A DNA stretch of 42,061 bases from Oscillospiraceae bacterium. GTDB lineage: Bacteria; Bacillota; Clostridia; Oscillospirales; Acutalibacteraceae. The position numbers were made by a program, and so were the translations under genes. The notes under the pieces were generated by a model. It was not told where the DNA came from, did not search any database, and was given only the letters and a program-made list of their open reading frames with translations. Shown piece after piece: positions 13,363 through 21,288 of this stretch. The stretch spans positions 1 to 42,061 of the forward strand of contig JAQXSC010000038.1 in assembly GCA_029218825.1 (NCBI GenBank). Direction: 5' to 3'. Position 1 is the stretch's first letter, and each line of letters begins with the position of its first letter.

Positions 13363-14160
13363 TTATTTTTTAACTTCATCCCAAAGGGAATCCAGTTCAG
13401 AAAGTTGGGCTGTTTTCATATCAATATTTCTTGACTGTGCAAGTTGTTCCACTTTTCTGAATCTTTCGGTGAATTTATCACAGGCATCATAAAGAGCCTT
13501 TTCGCTGTCGATTTTCAGAAAACGAGCAACATTTACAACAGAAAACAGCAAGTCACCAAGTTCTTCAACCTGATTTTCACTATCGTTGTTGTCGATAGCA
13601 TTTTTTAATTCTTTTGTTTCCTCACAAACTTTATCAAAAGCACCGTCAACGCTGTCCCAATCAAAACCGATTTTTGCAGCCTTTTGTTGAATTTTGGTTG
13701 CTCTCATTAAGGAAGGCAGAGCCTTGGAAACACTATCCATAGCCTGAGATTGACTTTTTTGGGATTTTGTTGCCATCTTTACGTCATCCCAACTTTTTAA
13801 AGCCTCGTCACTGTTTTCGGCTTTAACCTCGCCGAAAACGTGGGGATGTCTGATAACAAGTTTTTGGCATAACTCGTTAATTACGTCATTTATATCAAAC
13901 AAGCCATCCTCATCAGCCATTTCTGCGTGCATCACAACCTGGAGCATTACATCTCCCAGTTCTTCACGCATAAGGTTACTGTCGTTATTATCAATAGCCT
14001 CAATAACCTCATAGGTTTCCTCAATAAGGTTACTTCTTATGGAAGTATGGGTTTGCACACGATCCCAAGGACATCCGTCAGGGGCACGTAAAAACTTCAT
14101 AATCTCAACTAAATCATCAAAGTTGTATCTTTCCTTTTTAGTGAAATCCAAAGTACTCAC
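13363..14160 (-). CDS. mazG: Nucleoside triphosphate pyrophosphohydrolase MazG
   Basis: A 265-residue protein with two tandem MazG domains. Each has the metal-binding ExxE-12-28-ExxD pattern: EETYEVIEAI with EELGDVMLQVV in the first, EETKELKNAI with EELGDLLFSVV in the second. APDGCPWDRVQTH is the conserved N-terminal block. MazG removes pyrophosphate from NTPs and cleans non-canonical nucleotides. Unlike Bacillus YabN it lacks the N-terminal tetrapyrrole methylase domain. The GTG at 14160 lies only one base after GGAG, so the TTG at 14151, ten bases after GGAG, may be the true start. Confidence 0.94.
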   Translation of the reverse strand: MSTLDFTKKERYNFDDLVEIMKFLRAPDGCPWDRVQTHTSIRSNLIEETYEVIEAIDNNDSNLMREELGDVMLQVVMHAEMADEDGLFDINDVINELCQKLVIRHPHVFGEVKAENSDEALKSWDDVKMATKSQKSQSQAMDSVSKALPSLMRATKIQQKAAKIGFDWDSVDGAFDKVCEETKELKNAIDNNDSENQVEELGDLLFSVVNVARFLKIDSEKALYDACDKFTERFRKVEQLAQSRNIDMKTAQLSELDSLWDEVKK

Positions 14161-14198
14161 ACTCCAAAAACAAAACTGTCATCAATAACAAAGTTATT

Positions 14199-16004
14199 CT
14201 ACCCTATAAGGTGTCTTTTTTCAAGTATAGTTACAATTTTTTTACCTTTAGGCAACAATTCAAGTTCATTTCGAGTAAATGTGCGTAATAGTAACAAAAT
14301 TGTAATATATATCACCCCTGCACAGAGTATTGAAAGTATAGTTGCAATCAAAGACGGCATATACATATTAAACAGCATATATGAGAAATACGCAGTTACC
14401 GCACACACAATCGCCGAAATTAGAGGCTTAACAAGGGTTGAAACGAAGTTCGGCATAACACCGGAATGTTTAATCAGCATATACATAGCAACAATCATCA
14501 TAAATGCGTATGCGATTAATGAGCCTACCGAACCGCCTTGGATGTTGATTGATACAACGCTTACAAACATCCAAGTAGTAGAAACCTTGATAAGTATTCC
14601 TGCGGAATAGATTTTCAAAGGTAAATCTACTCTACCTATTCCCTGCAACATACTACACAGCGGTGTAACTATTGCGATAAATATCGCGGTGAATCCCATT
14701 ACCTTTAGTACTTCTGCACCGATTGCCGCCTGGGCGTGACTGACATAAACAATATCCATAATCGGATATGCAAGGGCAGATAAGCCTAAACCGGCTGGTA
14801 ATGTAAAGAGCATTGTAATTCTCAATACTGTTTCAATAGAAGTTTTTAGTTCCTCTTTATTACCCTTTGTCCAAGCACTTGCTACATTAGGCATTGCGGA
14901 GGTGCCGAATACCTGAGTAACAGCGGTAACAAGTTGCATTAAAGGAACAGCCGCACCGTAACAACCCCAAAGAGCGGTATGAATTGTTTTTTTGCCAAGT
15001 TGCTCCGTTAAGTCAACGTCAAGCAACTTGTACTGTGCAACTATATCTTTTCCGTTAGTTTCTGCAAGATTGTATAAAACATTCTGAATTACAACGGAAT
15101 CTACAAGAGTACCGATATTCATTACCAAAGCGGTAAGTCCTATGGGAATTGCGGTTTTAAACATCAGTTTGAAGGTTTCATTTTTAGTTCTTGCATCTAC
15201 GGAATTTTTATAATATTCCTCCGGAATACCGTCACCGCCGATTTTATAGCGGAGCCACAAGAACAAAAATGAGGCAATACTGCCGATTAAAATGCCTGAA
15301 ATCGCACCTGCTACGGAAAAGGATATAATAGTGTACATTGCGTCTATTTCAGCATTTGCACCGCTGAAAGTAAGACCGAATACAGTACCGGTATTTTTAA
15401 AACTGTCTCCGCCGGTTTTCATAATAATGTAAGCAATAGCCAAACCGAAAACAAGTTTAGACCCTGCCTCAATTACTTCTGAAATTGCCGTTGGAAACAT
15501 ATTTCTCTGTCCCTCAAAGTAACCTCTGTAGATAGATACCAGACAACCGAAAAGAATGGTTGGCGACAGCATAAGCATAGCATACAGAGAGTATGGAGAT
15601 TGTATAATGTTAATGTAGAAAAAACTACTGCAAAACATTACAAGAAAACACACTGTTCCCGTGATGGTAAAAAACGGGATTGATACTTTATGTATCTGCT
15701 TTACGTCGTTATATCGCTTTTCTGCAATACTTGCGGAAATAAGCCTTGAAACCGCTATAGGAAAACCGGCTGTTGCTATTGTAAACAGAGGTATATAAAT
15801 TTCGTAAGCATTGTTATAAAGACCTGTTCCGATAGTTGCGTAATTTTCTCCGAAAAGTTCAAACAGGTTACTGATTAAAATTTTGTCGATAAATCCGCAA
15901 ATTTTCACAATAACCATACTTAAAGTCAGTACAGCCGCACCTTTCAAAAAAGTTTGAGAGGCGTTGGCTTTTGAGTTTTCTATCGCATTATATTTTTTAG
16001 ACAA
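14199..16004 (-). CDS. spoVB: SpoVB/YabM-type lipid flippase (MOP superfamily)
   Basis: A protein of about 601 residues with 14 predicted membrane helices of the polysaccharide-export MATE/MOP fold. The first, KGAAVLTLSMVIVKICGFID, is typical of SpoVB, as is FPIAVSRLISASIAE. Family members flip undecaprenyl-linked precursors, SpoVB for the spore cortex and YabM/MurJ-like proteins for the wall. At about 600 residues it is longer than the usual 520-540, with extra segments near residues 210-230 and 315-350. A TTG at 16004 fits the GGTGATC ribosome binding site better than the GTG at 16013. It leads mazG and hup. Confidence 0.88.
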   Translation of the reverse strand: MSKKYNAIENSKANASQTFLKGAAVLTLSMVIVKICGFIDKILISNLFELFGENYATIGTGLYNNAYEIYIPLFTIATAGFPIAVSRLISASIAEKRYNDVKQIHKVSIPFFTITGTVCFLVMFCSSFFYINIIQSPYSLYAMLMLSPTILFGCLVSIYRGYFEGQRNMFPTAISEVIEAGSKLVFGLAIAYIIMKTGGDSFKNTGTVFGLTFSGANAEIDAMYTIISFSVAGAISGILIGSIASFLFLWLRYKIGGDGIPEEYYKNSVDARTKNETFKLMFKTAIPIGLTALVMNIGTLVDSVVIQNVLYNLAETNGKDIVAQYKLLDVDLTEQLGKKTIHTALWGCYGAAVPLMQLVTAVTQVFGTSAMPNVASAWTKGNKEELKTSIETVLRITMLFTLPAGLGLSALAYPIMDIVYVSHAQAAIGAEVLKVMGFTAIFIAIVTPLCSMLQGIGRVDLPLKIYSAGILIKVSTTWMFVSVVSINIQGGSVGSLIAYAFMMIVAMYMLIKHSGVMPNFVSTLVKPLISAIVCAVTAYFSYMLFNMYMPSLIATILSILCAGVIYITILLLLRTFTRNELELLPKGKKIVTILEKRHLIG

Positions 16005-16034
16005 ATTGATCACCCATAGAATTTTACAATCTGA

Positions 16035-16493
16035 TTATTCCTCTGTTTCATTCTCAGCGGAAGCAATTACAATAGACTCCGTATCTACAGGAGCGTCGTC
16101 TTCCTGACTTTCCGAAACTTCAGGCTTTTCCTCAGTTACTTCCTTTTTGTTGATTAAGGAAGTACCACAAGCGCTACAGAAGAAATCATCCTTGCTTACG
16201 ATTTTTCCGCAGGTAGGACAAGCACATTGATTTCTTGACTCTAAAATCAATGCTTTCAGTTGCTCAAATTCCTCTAATAAATCGTCAATTTCCATTTTTA
16301 GCACAGCAACTTCCGCTTCGGATTTTTCTTTGTAAATCGCCTTGCCGTAAGCCTGATATGCTTTGTTGATATCAGACTTTAAATTAGCCAATTTAAGTTT
16401 TAATTTTGAAATATCGTAAATTTCTACTGCTTTTTTTGATACAACACCGGCAGCAGTTTTGGCGGTGTCAACTACATCATCAATAATTGCCAT
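16035..16493 (-). CDS. Helical protein with a C-terminal zinc ribbon
   Basis: A 152-residue protein. The first 80 residues are helical and charged (a short amphipathic start, then a coiled coil). A four-cysteine zinc ribbon follows, CACPTCGKIVSKDDFFCSACG, with the CPxCG and CSxCG knuckles. The last 40 residues are an acidic, disordered tail. No signal peptide is seen. Zinc-ribbon proteins of this size are common in Clostridia and unassigned. It has its own promoter and lies upstream of spoVB by about 30 bases, so the two may be cotranscribed. Confidence 0.75.
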   Translation of the reverse strand: MAIIDDVVDTAKTAAGVVSKKAVEIYDISKLKLKLANLKSDINKAYQAYGKAIYKEKSEAEVAVLKMEIDDLLEEFEQLKALILESRNQCACPTCGKIVSKDDFFCSACGTSLINKKEVTEEKPEVSESQEDDAPVDTESIVIASAENETEE

Positions 16494-16523
16494 AACAAAT
16501 TTCCTTTCTAAATTAATATTGTA

Positions 16524-16552
16524 ATTATATCACCTTTAAAATCTTACTTCAA
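16524..16552 (-). promoter_or_regulatory. Sigma-A promoter of the zinc-ribbon gene
   Basis: TTGAAG (16552-16547), 17 bp and TATAAT (16529-16524) on the minus strand, just after the hemZ stop. The transcript would run into spoVB, mazG and hup. Confidence 0.75.
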
Positions 16553-16555
16553 TAA

Positions 16556-17998
16556 CTAAAAATATTTTTGGTAGAAATTAAAGGTTTCGTTTTTCCTGTC
16601 TAACATTTCCTGAAATCTGTCAATATATTCATATGGATATTTAAAATTAAATATACGCTGTAAATAGTCATATTTATTTGATTTCAGTTTGGTAACGGCA
16701 CCTGCACCGCAACCGAAAATAGTATGAGTTTCATCCATTACATACACGTTATACAGGCTTTCCTTATCGATTTTTGACCAGCCTGTGTTTTCAAGATTAC
16801 CTACCATTCGGCTCTGTCTGTATAAATAATAGGGAATATACTTACTGTCAACAAGTTTTGCATTAGCATATGTGAGCATTTTTGCGGTATTTTCTGCGTC
16901 TTCTCTGTTAATAACAGAGCCGTCCTGTGTTAAAGTTGAACTTCGTTTCATTGAAAGGGTATGTATAGTAACACATTCCGGAGAAAGGTTGCAGATACTG
17001 TCTAATGTATTTACAAAACTTTCGTATGTATCCTTTGGCAAACCTGCGATTAAGTCCATATTTATGCTATTAAAACCAATATTTCTCGCAAGATTATAGG
17101 CGTTTATTGTTTCCTGTGCGGTATGCTTTCTGCCAATTGCTTTTAGAACATCATCGTTTAAAGTTTGGGGATTTATAGATATTCTGTCAACTTTATTTTC
17201 TTTTATGGAAATTAATTTTTCTTCCGTAATTGTATCAGGTCGTCCTGCCTCTACAGTAAATTCACGGCAATTTGAAGTATCAAAGGAATTGTTTACAGTT
17301 AAAAGAACTCTGTTCATCTGCTCTGCTGTCAGAGTTGTTGGAGTACCGCCGCCCATATAAACTGTTTCCAGTTTTAGATTTAATTTATGGGCAATTTGGG
17401 CAGTATATTGGATTTCTCTGCACAGCAAATCAACATATGGCTCTATTAAGTGCTTTGACTTTTCTACCGACGACTGAACAAAGGAACAATAGTAGCACCT
17501 TGTGGGGCAAAAAGGAATTGCGATATATAAACTAAAGGATTTATCTGTGGATAAATCAAGTATCCTCTTTTCGGTTTTTTCGGTTATTTTTGCAAGATTC
17601 AGTTTTTCCTCGCTGACAAAAAGTTTTTCTGAAAAATAATTATCGGCGGTTTTTTCCGTGCCTTCCTCTTTAAGTTTACGATACAGTTTTACAGGTCTTA
17701 CCCCTGTAATCATTCCCCAAGGCGGTGTTACTTTTGTAAAATCACAAAGGATTTTGTATAAAAGTTCGCACATCATTCTCTCGTTTTCAACGTCATCAGT
17801 CAGCGGTGCAGAATTTTTTGAGGAATACTCCCCTATTTCAACGCTTACATATAATTTATCGGATATTTCCGTGTAAATACAGGGTGATGAAATATCTGTG
17901 TTTTCCTTTATGACGTTGATTTTTTCGTTAGGGAAAAACAATCTTGTCAGGTTTTCAAGTTCATAGTGGAAACTATGGTTAATTACGTATAAATTCAT
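16556..17998 (-). CDS. hemZ: Oxygen-independent coproporphyrinogen dehydrogenase HemZ (radical SAM)
   Basis: A 480-residue radical SAM protein. The iron-sulfur cluster motif CPTRCYYC has Cys164, Cys168 and Cys171 (CxxxCxxC), preceded by YIAIPF and followed by VYMGGGTPTTLTAEQM, the GGTP motif. An N-terminal extension of about 150 residues with GVRPVKL marks the HemZ subgroup. HemZ is assigned to anaerobic oxidation of coproporphyrinogen III, but the HemN/HemW/HemZ group is easily mislabelled and no other haem gene is here. It starts one base from the stop of the upstream hydrolase gene. Confidence 0.88.
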   Translation of the reverse strand: MNLYVINHSFHYELENLTRLFFPNEKINVIKENTDISSPCIYTEISDKLYVSVEIGEYSSKNSAPLTDDVENERMMCELLYKILCDFTKVTPPWGMITGVRPVKLYRKLKEEGTEKTADNYFSEKLFVSEEKLNLAKITEKTEKRILDLSTDKSFSLYIAIPFCPTRCYYCSFVQSSVEKSKHLIEPYVDLLCREIQYTAQIAHKLNLKLETVYMGGGTPTTLTAEQMNRVLLTVNNSFDTSNCREFTVEAGRPDTITEEKLISIKENKVDRISINPQTLNDDVLKAIGRKHTAQETINAYNLARNIGFNSINMDLIAGLPKDTYESFVNTLDSICNLSPECVTIHTLSMKRSSTLTQDGSVINREDAENTAKMLTYANAKLVDSKYIPYYLYRQSRMVGNLENTGWSKIDKESLYNVYVMDETHTIFGCGAGAVTKLKSNKYDYLQRIFNFKYPYEYIDRFQEMLDRKNETFNFYQKYF

Positions 17999-17999
17999 A

Positions 18000-18632
18000 T
18001 TAAACTCTGCTCATCAGTGGGTTGTATATTCTTTCGTGGCCTAATTTACTGCATAATCCGTGTCCCGGGCAGATATTATAATCACCCTCTAAGTCTTTAA
18101 TTTTCTTACAGGAAGCCATTAAATCGTTTATTGAACTTGTGGGAAAATCCGTTCTGCCGTAGGATTCGCAAAATATAGTATCGCCTGTGATAATATTGTT
18201 GTCAAAAATATAACAACCGCAACCATCTGTATGTCCGGGAGTTGTTATATAGGTAATCTCGGTATTGCCTAATTTGAAACTTTCATTATCTTCTAAAAGA
18301 ATATCTCCCTTAAAAGGTGCAATATTCTCAATTTCATCGTGATAAATTGACAAGTTAAGAGAATTGTCGGACAAAAATTTATCGGTCTTTTTACCGCAAA
18401 CAATCTTTGCTCCGTATAAATCTGCAAGTTGCTTTGCATATCCTATATGGTCAAAATGTCCGTGAGTTAATAAAACGTAGGTTAATTTACCGCCATTAGC
18501 ATTAATTTTTTCAATTAATTTTTCACTTCTGTCACCGGGGTCAACTACTGCCATTTCCCCTGTTTCTCTGTCGGTCAGCAGATAACAGTTTGTTAAAATC
18601 ATAGTGACGTTGTAGGTAGTTATATCTATCAT
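18000..18632 (-). CDS. Metallo-beta-lactamase fold hydrolase, glyoxalase II-like (YqgX type)
   Basis: A 210-residue protein with the full binuclear metal set: THGHFDHIG (HxHxDH), the next His in TTPGHTDGCGCY, Asp in ITGDTIFC and the last His in PGHG. The length and the short C-terminus fit the single-domain hydroxyacylglutathione-hydrolase-like group, which acts on thioesters. The substrate is unknown. Its ATG overlaps the dtd stop (ATGA), and the dtd-hydrolase-hemZ order suggests one transcript with relA. Confidence 0.9.
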   Translation of the reverse strand: MIDITTYNVTMILTNCYLLTDRETGEMAVVDPGDRSEKLIEKINANGGKLTYVLLTHGHFDHIGYAKQLADLYGAKIVCGKKTDKFLSDNSLNLSIYHDEIENIAPFKGDILLEDNESFKLGNTEITYITTPGHTDGCGCYIFDNNIITGDTIFCESYGRTDFPTSSINDLMASCKKIKDLEGDYNICPGHGLCSKLGHERIYNPLMSRV

Positions 18633-19081
18633 TTCAAGTCCTCCGAGTCAATCACCATAGTAACAGGGCCGTCATTAATAAGAGATACTTCCATATCTGC
18701 ACCGAATATACCGCGTTGTACGTTGCTTATACCGTTTTCAATAAGTTGTTCACAGAAAAACTCGTAAAGAGGTTCGGATATTTCAGGTCGTGCGGCTTTG
18801 ATAAAACTTGGTCTTCTGCCGTGGGAGCAATCGGCATAGAGGGTAAAATTAGATACAACCAATACAGAACCGTCGATATCTGCAAGGGACAAATTCATTT
18901 TGTCGTCATTGTCGGTGAATATGCGTAATCCGGAAATTTTCTTTGCAAGTTTAATTGCGTCTTGCTGTGAATCTCCGTCCTTTACACCTAAAAGCAATAA
19001 AAATCCTTGGGAAATTTCTCCCACAATTTTATTATCTACTTTTACGTTACATTCTTTTACTCTTTGTAATACTACTCTCAT
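18629..19081 (-). CDS. dtd: D-aminoacyl-tRNA deacylase
   Basis: A 150-residue protein, the normal length for Dtd. It starts MRVVLQRVKECNVKVD and has SNFTLYADCSHGRRPSF (the SQFTL motif, here with Asn) and NDGPVTMVIDS, which carries the Gly-cisPro motif that reads amino acid chirality. It hydrolyses D-aminoacyl-tRNA and mischarged glycyl-tRNA. It follows relA after two bases, as in many Firmicutes (relA-dtd), and overlaps the metallo-hydrolase gene by four bases. Confidence 0.97.
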   Translation of the reverse strand: MRVVLQRVKECNVKVDNKIVGEISQGFLLLLGVKDGDSQQDAIKLAKKISGLRIFTDNDDKMNLSLADIDGSVLVVSNFTLYADCSHGRRPSFIKAARPEISEPLYEFFCEQLIENGISNVQRGIFGADMEVSLINDGPVTMVIDSEDLK

Positions 19082-19083
19082 AA

Positions 19084-21288
19084 TTAATACCTGTCTATGG
19101 AGATTACACCTCTGATACTGCGTAATCTGTTAATAATTGAATTTAAGTGTTCTTTACCTGAAACGTCAATAGTTGCGGTAACAACCGCCTGTGCGTTTTG
19201 AATTTCCCTTGAATTAAGAGTATGAATAAAGATTCTCATTGAAGAAAGGGCTATTGTTACATCCGCAAGAAGTCCTGTACGGTCGTTACATACAAGTTCC
19301 AAAGTAGCCTGGAAAGACTCGTTAATCTCGTTTTCCCAATAGACGTTTACATAACGCTCCGGCTCCTCTGCTTTTGTAATATCTTTCGGAACATTACAGC
19401 AACTTCTCTTGTGGACAGAAACGCCGTATCCTCTTGTTATATAGCCGATAATATCATCGCCCGGCAGAGGATTACAACAATGGGAGAACTTAACAAGACA
19501 GTCGTCCATACCCTCAACAATTACACCGGAAGTTGCATTTTTTCTCTTTACAGGTGCTACCTGACGTGGAATAACCGCAACATTTTCCGTGTCAAACTTT
19601 ACTTTGTATTCATCCTTAATACGAGGCATTATCTTCCAAAGTTGAATACCGCCGTAACCGATAGACGCATACAAATCGTCAACTGTATTAAACTTATTCT
19701 TTTTAAGGAGAAATTGTAGTAATTCCTCCAACTGTTCATCGGCAAGAGAAATGTTACTGCGCTTTAATTCACGCTCTAACATCATTTTACCCTCTACAAT
19801 GTTTTCGTCACGTTTTTCACGTTTAAACCATTGTCTTATCTTTGAACGTGCAGAAGAAGTTTTGCATATTTCAAGCCAATCTCTGCGTGGATGGGAATCC
19901 TTTTGAGTTAGGATTTCACAGATTTCACCTGTTTTAAGTTTATAGTTAAGAGGTACAATTCTCTTGTCAACCTTTGCGCCTACCATATGGTGGCCTACTT
20001 CCGTATGAATAATGTAGGCAAGGTCGATTACGGTAGAACCGCTGGGCAAACTGAATACATCCCCCTTCGGAGAGAATACATATACTTCATTTTGGTCAAA
20101 GTCGTTGCGGATATTACGGATAATATCCGTAGAATCATCAGCGTCAATCTGTGCCTGAAGTACGTCCTTGATTTTATTAATATTATCATCAAGTTGTTTA
20201 GCCTTTTTGTTGTTTACTATTCTTGTAAATCCAAGTTTATACTTCCAATGGGCTGCGATACCGTTTTCGGCGATATTGTGCATCTCCCATGTACGAATCT
20301 GAATTTCAAAAGGAATACCCTCGTTATCAATTACTGTAGTATGAAGTGATTGATACATATTGGGCTTTGGAGTAGAAATATAATCCTTAAAACGTTTAGG
20401 AATAGGCTTGTATAAATCATGGACAATTCCAAGATAGTTATAACATTCCTGAACTGTGTTTACAATTATCCTTAAAGCAAAAATATCATAAATCTGGTCT
20501 ATTGTTCTGCCCTGAACATAGGTTTTTCTGTAAATACTGTTTATGCTTTTTACTCTGCCGAATATTGAAGTTTTACCTGCAAGGCCTTTTGCAGCCTTTA
20601 AGATTTCCTTTTTCTTTCTTTCGATAAATTTATCTCTTTCACTTTCCTGAAGTAAAATCGCCTCTTCAATTTCGCTGTATCCTATAGGGTCAAGGTAACG
20701 TAATGATAAATCTTCTAACTCCTCCTTAACGGCTTTCATACCAAGTCGGTGAGCAATAGGAGCATATACTTCCATATTTTCACGTGATTTATCTCTGCGC
20801 TTTTGTTCAGGCATACACTCGATAGTACGCATATTATGAAGTCTGTCAGCAAGTTTAACGATAATTACTCGAATATCATTTGACATGGCAATCAGCATCT
20901 TACGTACGTTTTCTGCCTGTTGTTCTTCTCTTGAATACAGTTTGATTTTTGAAATTTTTGTTACGCCGTCAACAATATTTGCTACATCTTTTCCGAAATT
21001 TTTTCTGACCTGTTCCAAGGTTATTTCGGTGTCCTCAACAACATCATGCAAAAGTGCGGCAATTATTGACTCGGTGTCCATACCAAACTGAGCCACAATA
21101 CAGGCAACAGAAGTGGGGTGCAAAATATAAGGAACTCCCGACAGCCTTTTTTGGTTATTATGAGAATTTTCTGCAAGTTCGTATGCTCGTTGAATTTTCT
21201 TAACGTCATAGTTATTTCCGGACTGTTCTATAATGCGTAAAAGTTCGTTAAAGTCCTGATAATGTGCAACATTATTAAATTTGCTCAA
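19084..21288 (-). CDS. relA: Bifunctional (p)ppGpp synthetase/hydrolase RelA/SpoT (Rel)
   Basis: A 734-residue long RSH protein. The N-terminal HD hydrolase domain is intact (His57 in YILHPTS, HD at 81-82 in LLHDVVEDTE). The synthetase domain has YDIFALRII, YISTPKPNMYQSLHTTV and EIQIRTWEMHNIAENG. TGS (YVFSPKGDVFSLPSGSTVID), a Cys-rich segment (FSHCCNPLPGDDI) and a C-terminal ACT domain follow. Both activities should work, so this is probably the main stringent-response enzyme. The start is a TTG seven bases after AAGGAGGTG, inside the 3' end of recJ, giving a 14-base overlap and likely coupling. Confidence 0.97.
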   Translation of the reverse strand: MSKFNNVAHYQDFNELLRIIEQSGNNYDVKKIQRAYELAENSHNNQKRLSGVPYILHPTSVACIVAQFGMDTESIIAALLHDVVEDTEITLEQVRKNFGKDVANIVDGVTKISKIKLYSREEQQAENVRKMLIAMSNDIRVIIVKLADRLHNMRTIECMPEQKRRDKSRENMEVYAPIAHRLGMKAVKEELEDLSLRYLDPIGYSEIEEAILLQESERDKFIERKKKEILKAAKGLAGKTSIFGRVKSINSIYRKTYVQGRTIDQIYDIFALRIIVNTVQECYNYLGIVHDLYKPIPKRFKDYISTPKPNMYQSLHTTVIDNEGIPFEIQIRTWEMHNIAENGIAAHWKYKLGFTRIVNNKKAKQLDDNINKIKDVLQAQIDADDSTDIIRNIRNDFDQNEVYVFSPKGDVFSLPSGSTVIDLAYIIHTEVGHHMVGAKVDKRIVPLNYKLKTGEICEILTQKDSHPRRDWLEICKTSSARSKIRQWFKREKRDENIVEGKMMLERELKRSNISLADEQLEELLQFLLKKNKFNTVDDLYASIGYGGIQLWKIMPRIKDEYKVKFDTENVAVIPRQVAPVKRKNATSGVIVEGMDDCLVKFSHCCNPLPGDDIIGYITRGYGVSVHKRSCCNVPKDITKAEEPERYVNVYWENEINESFQATLELVCNDRTGLLADVTIALSSMRIFIHTLNSREIQNAQAVVTATIDVSGKEHLNSIINRLRSIRGVISIDRY

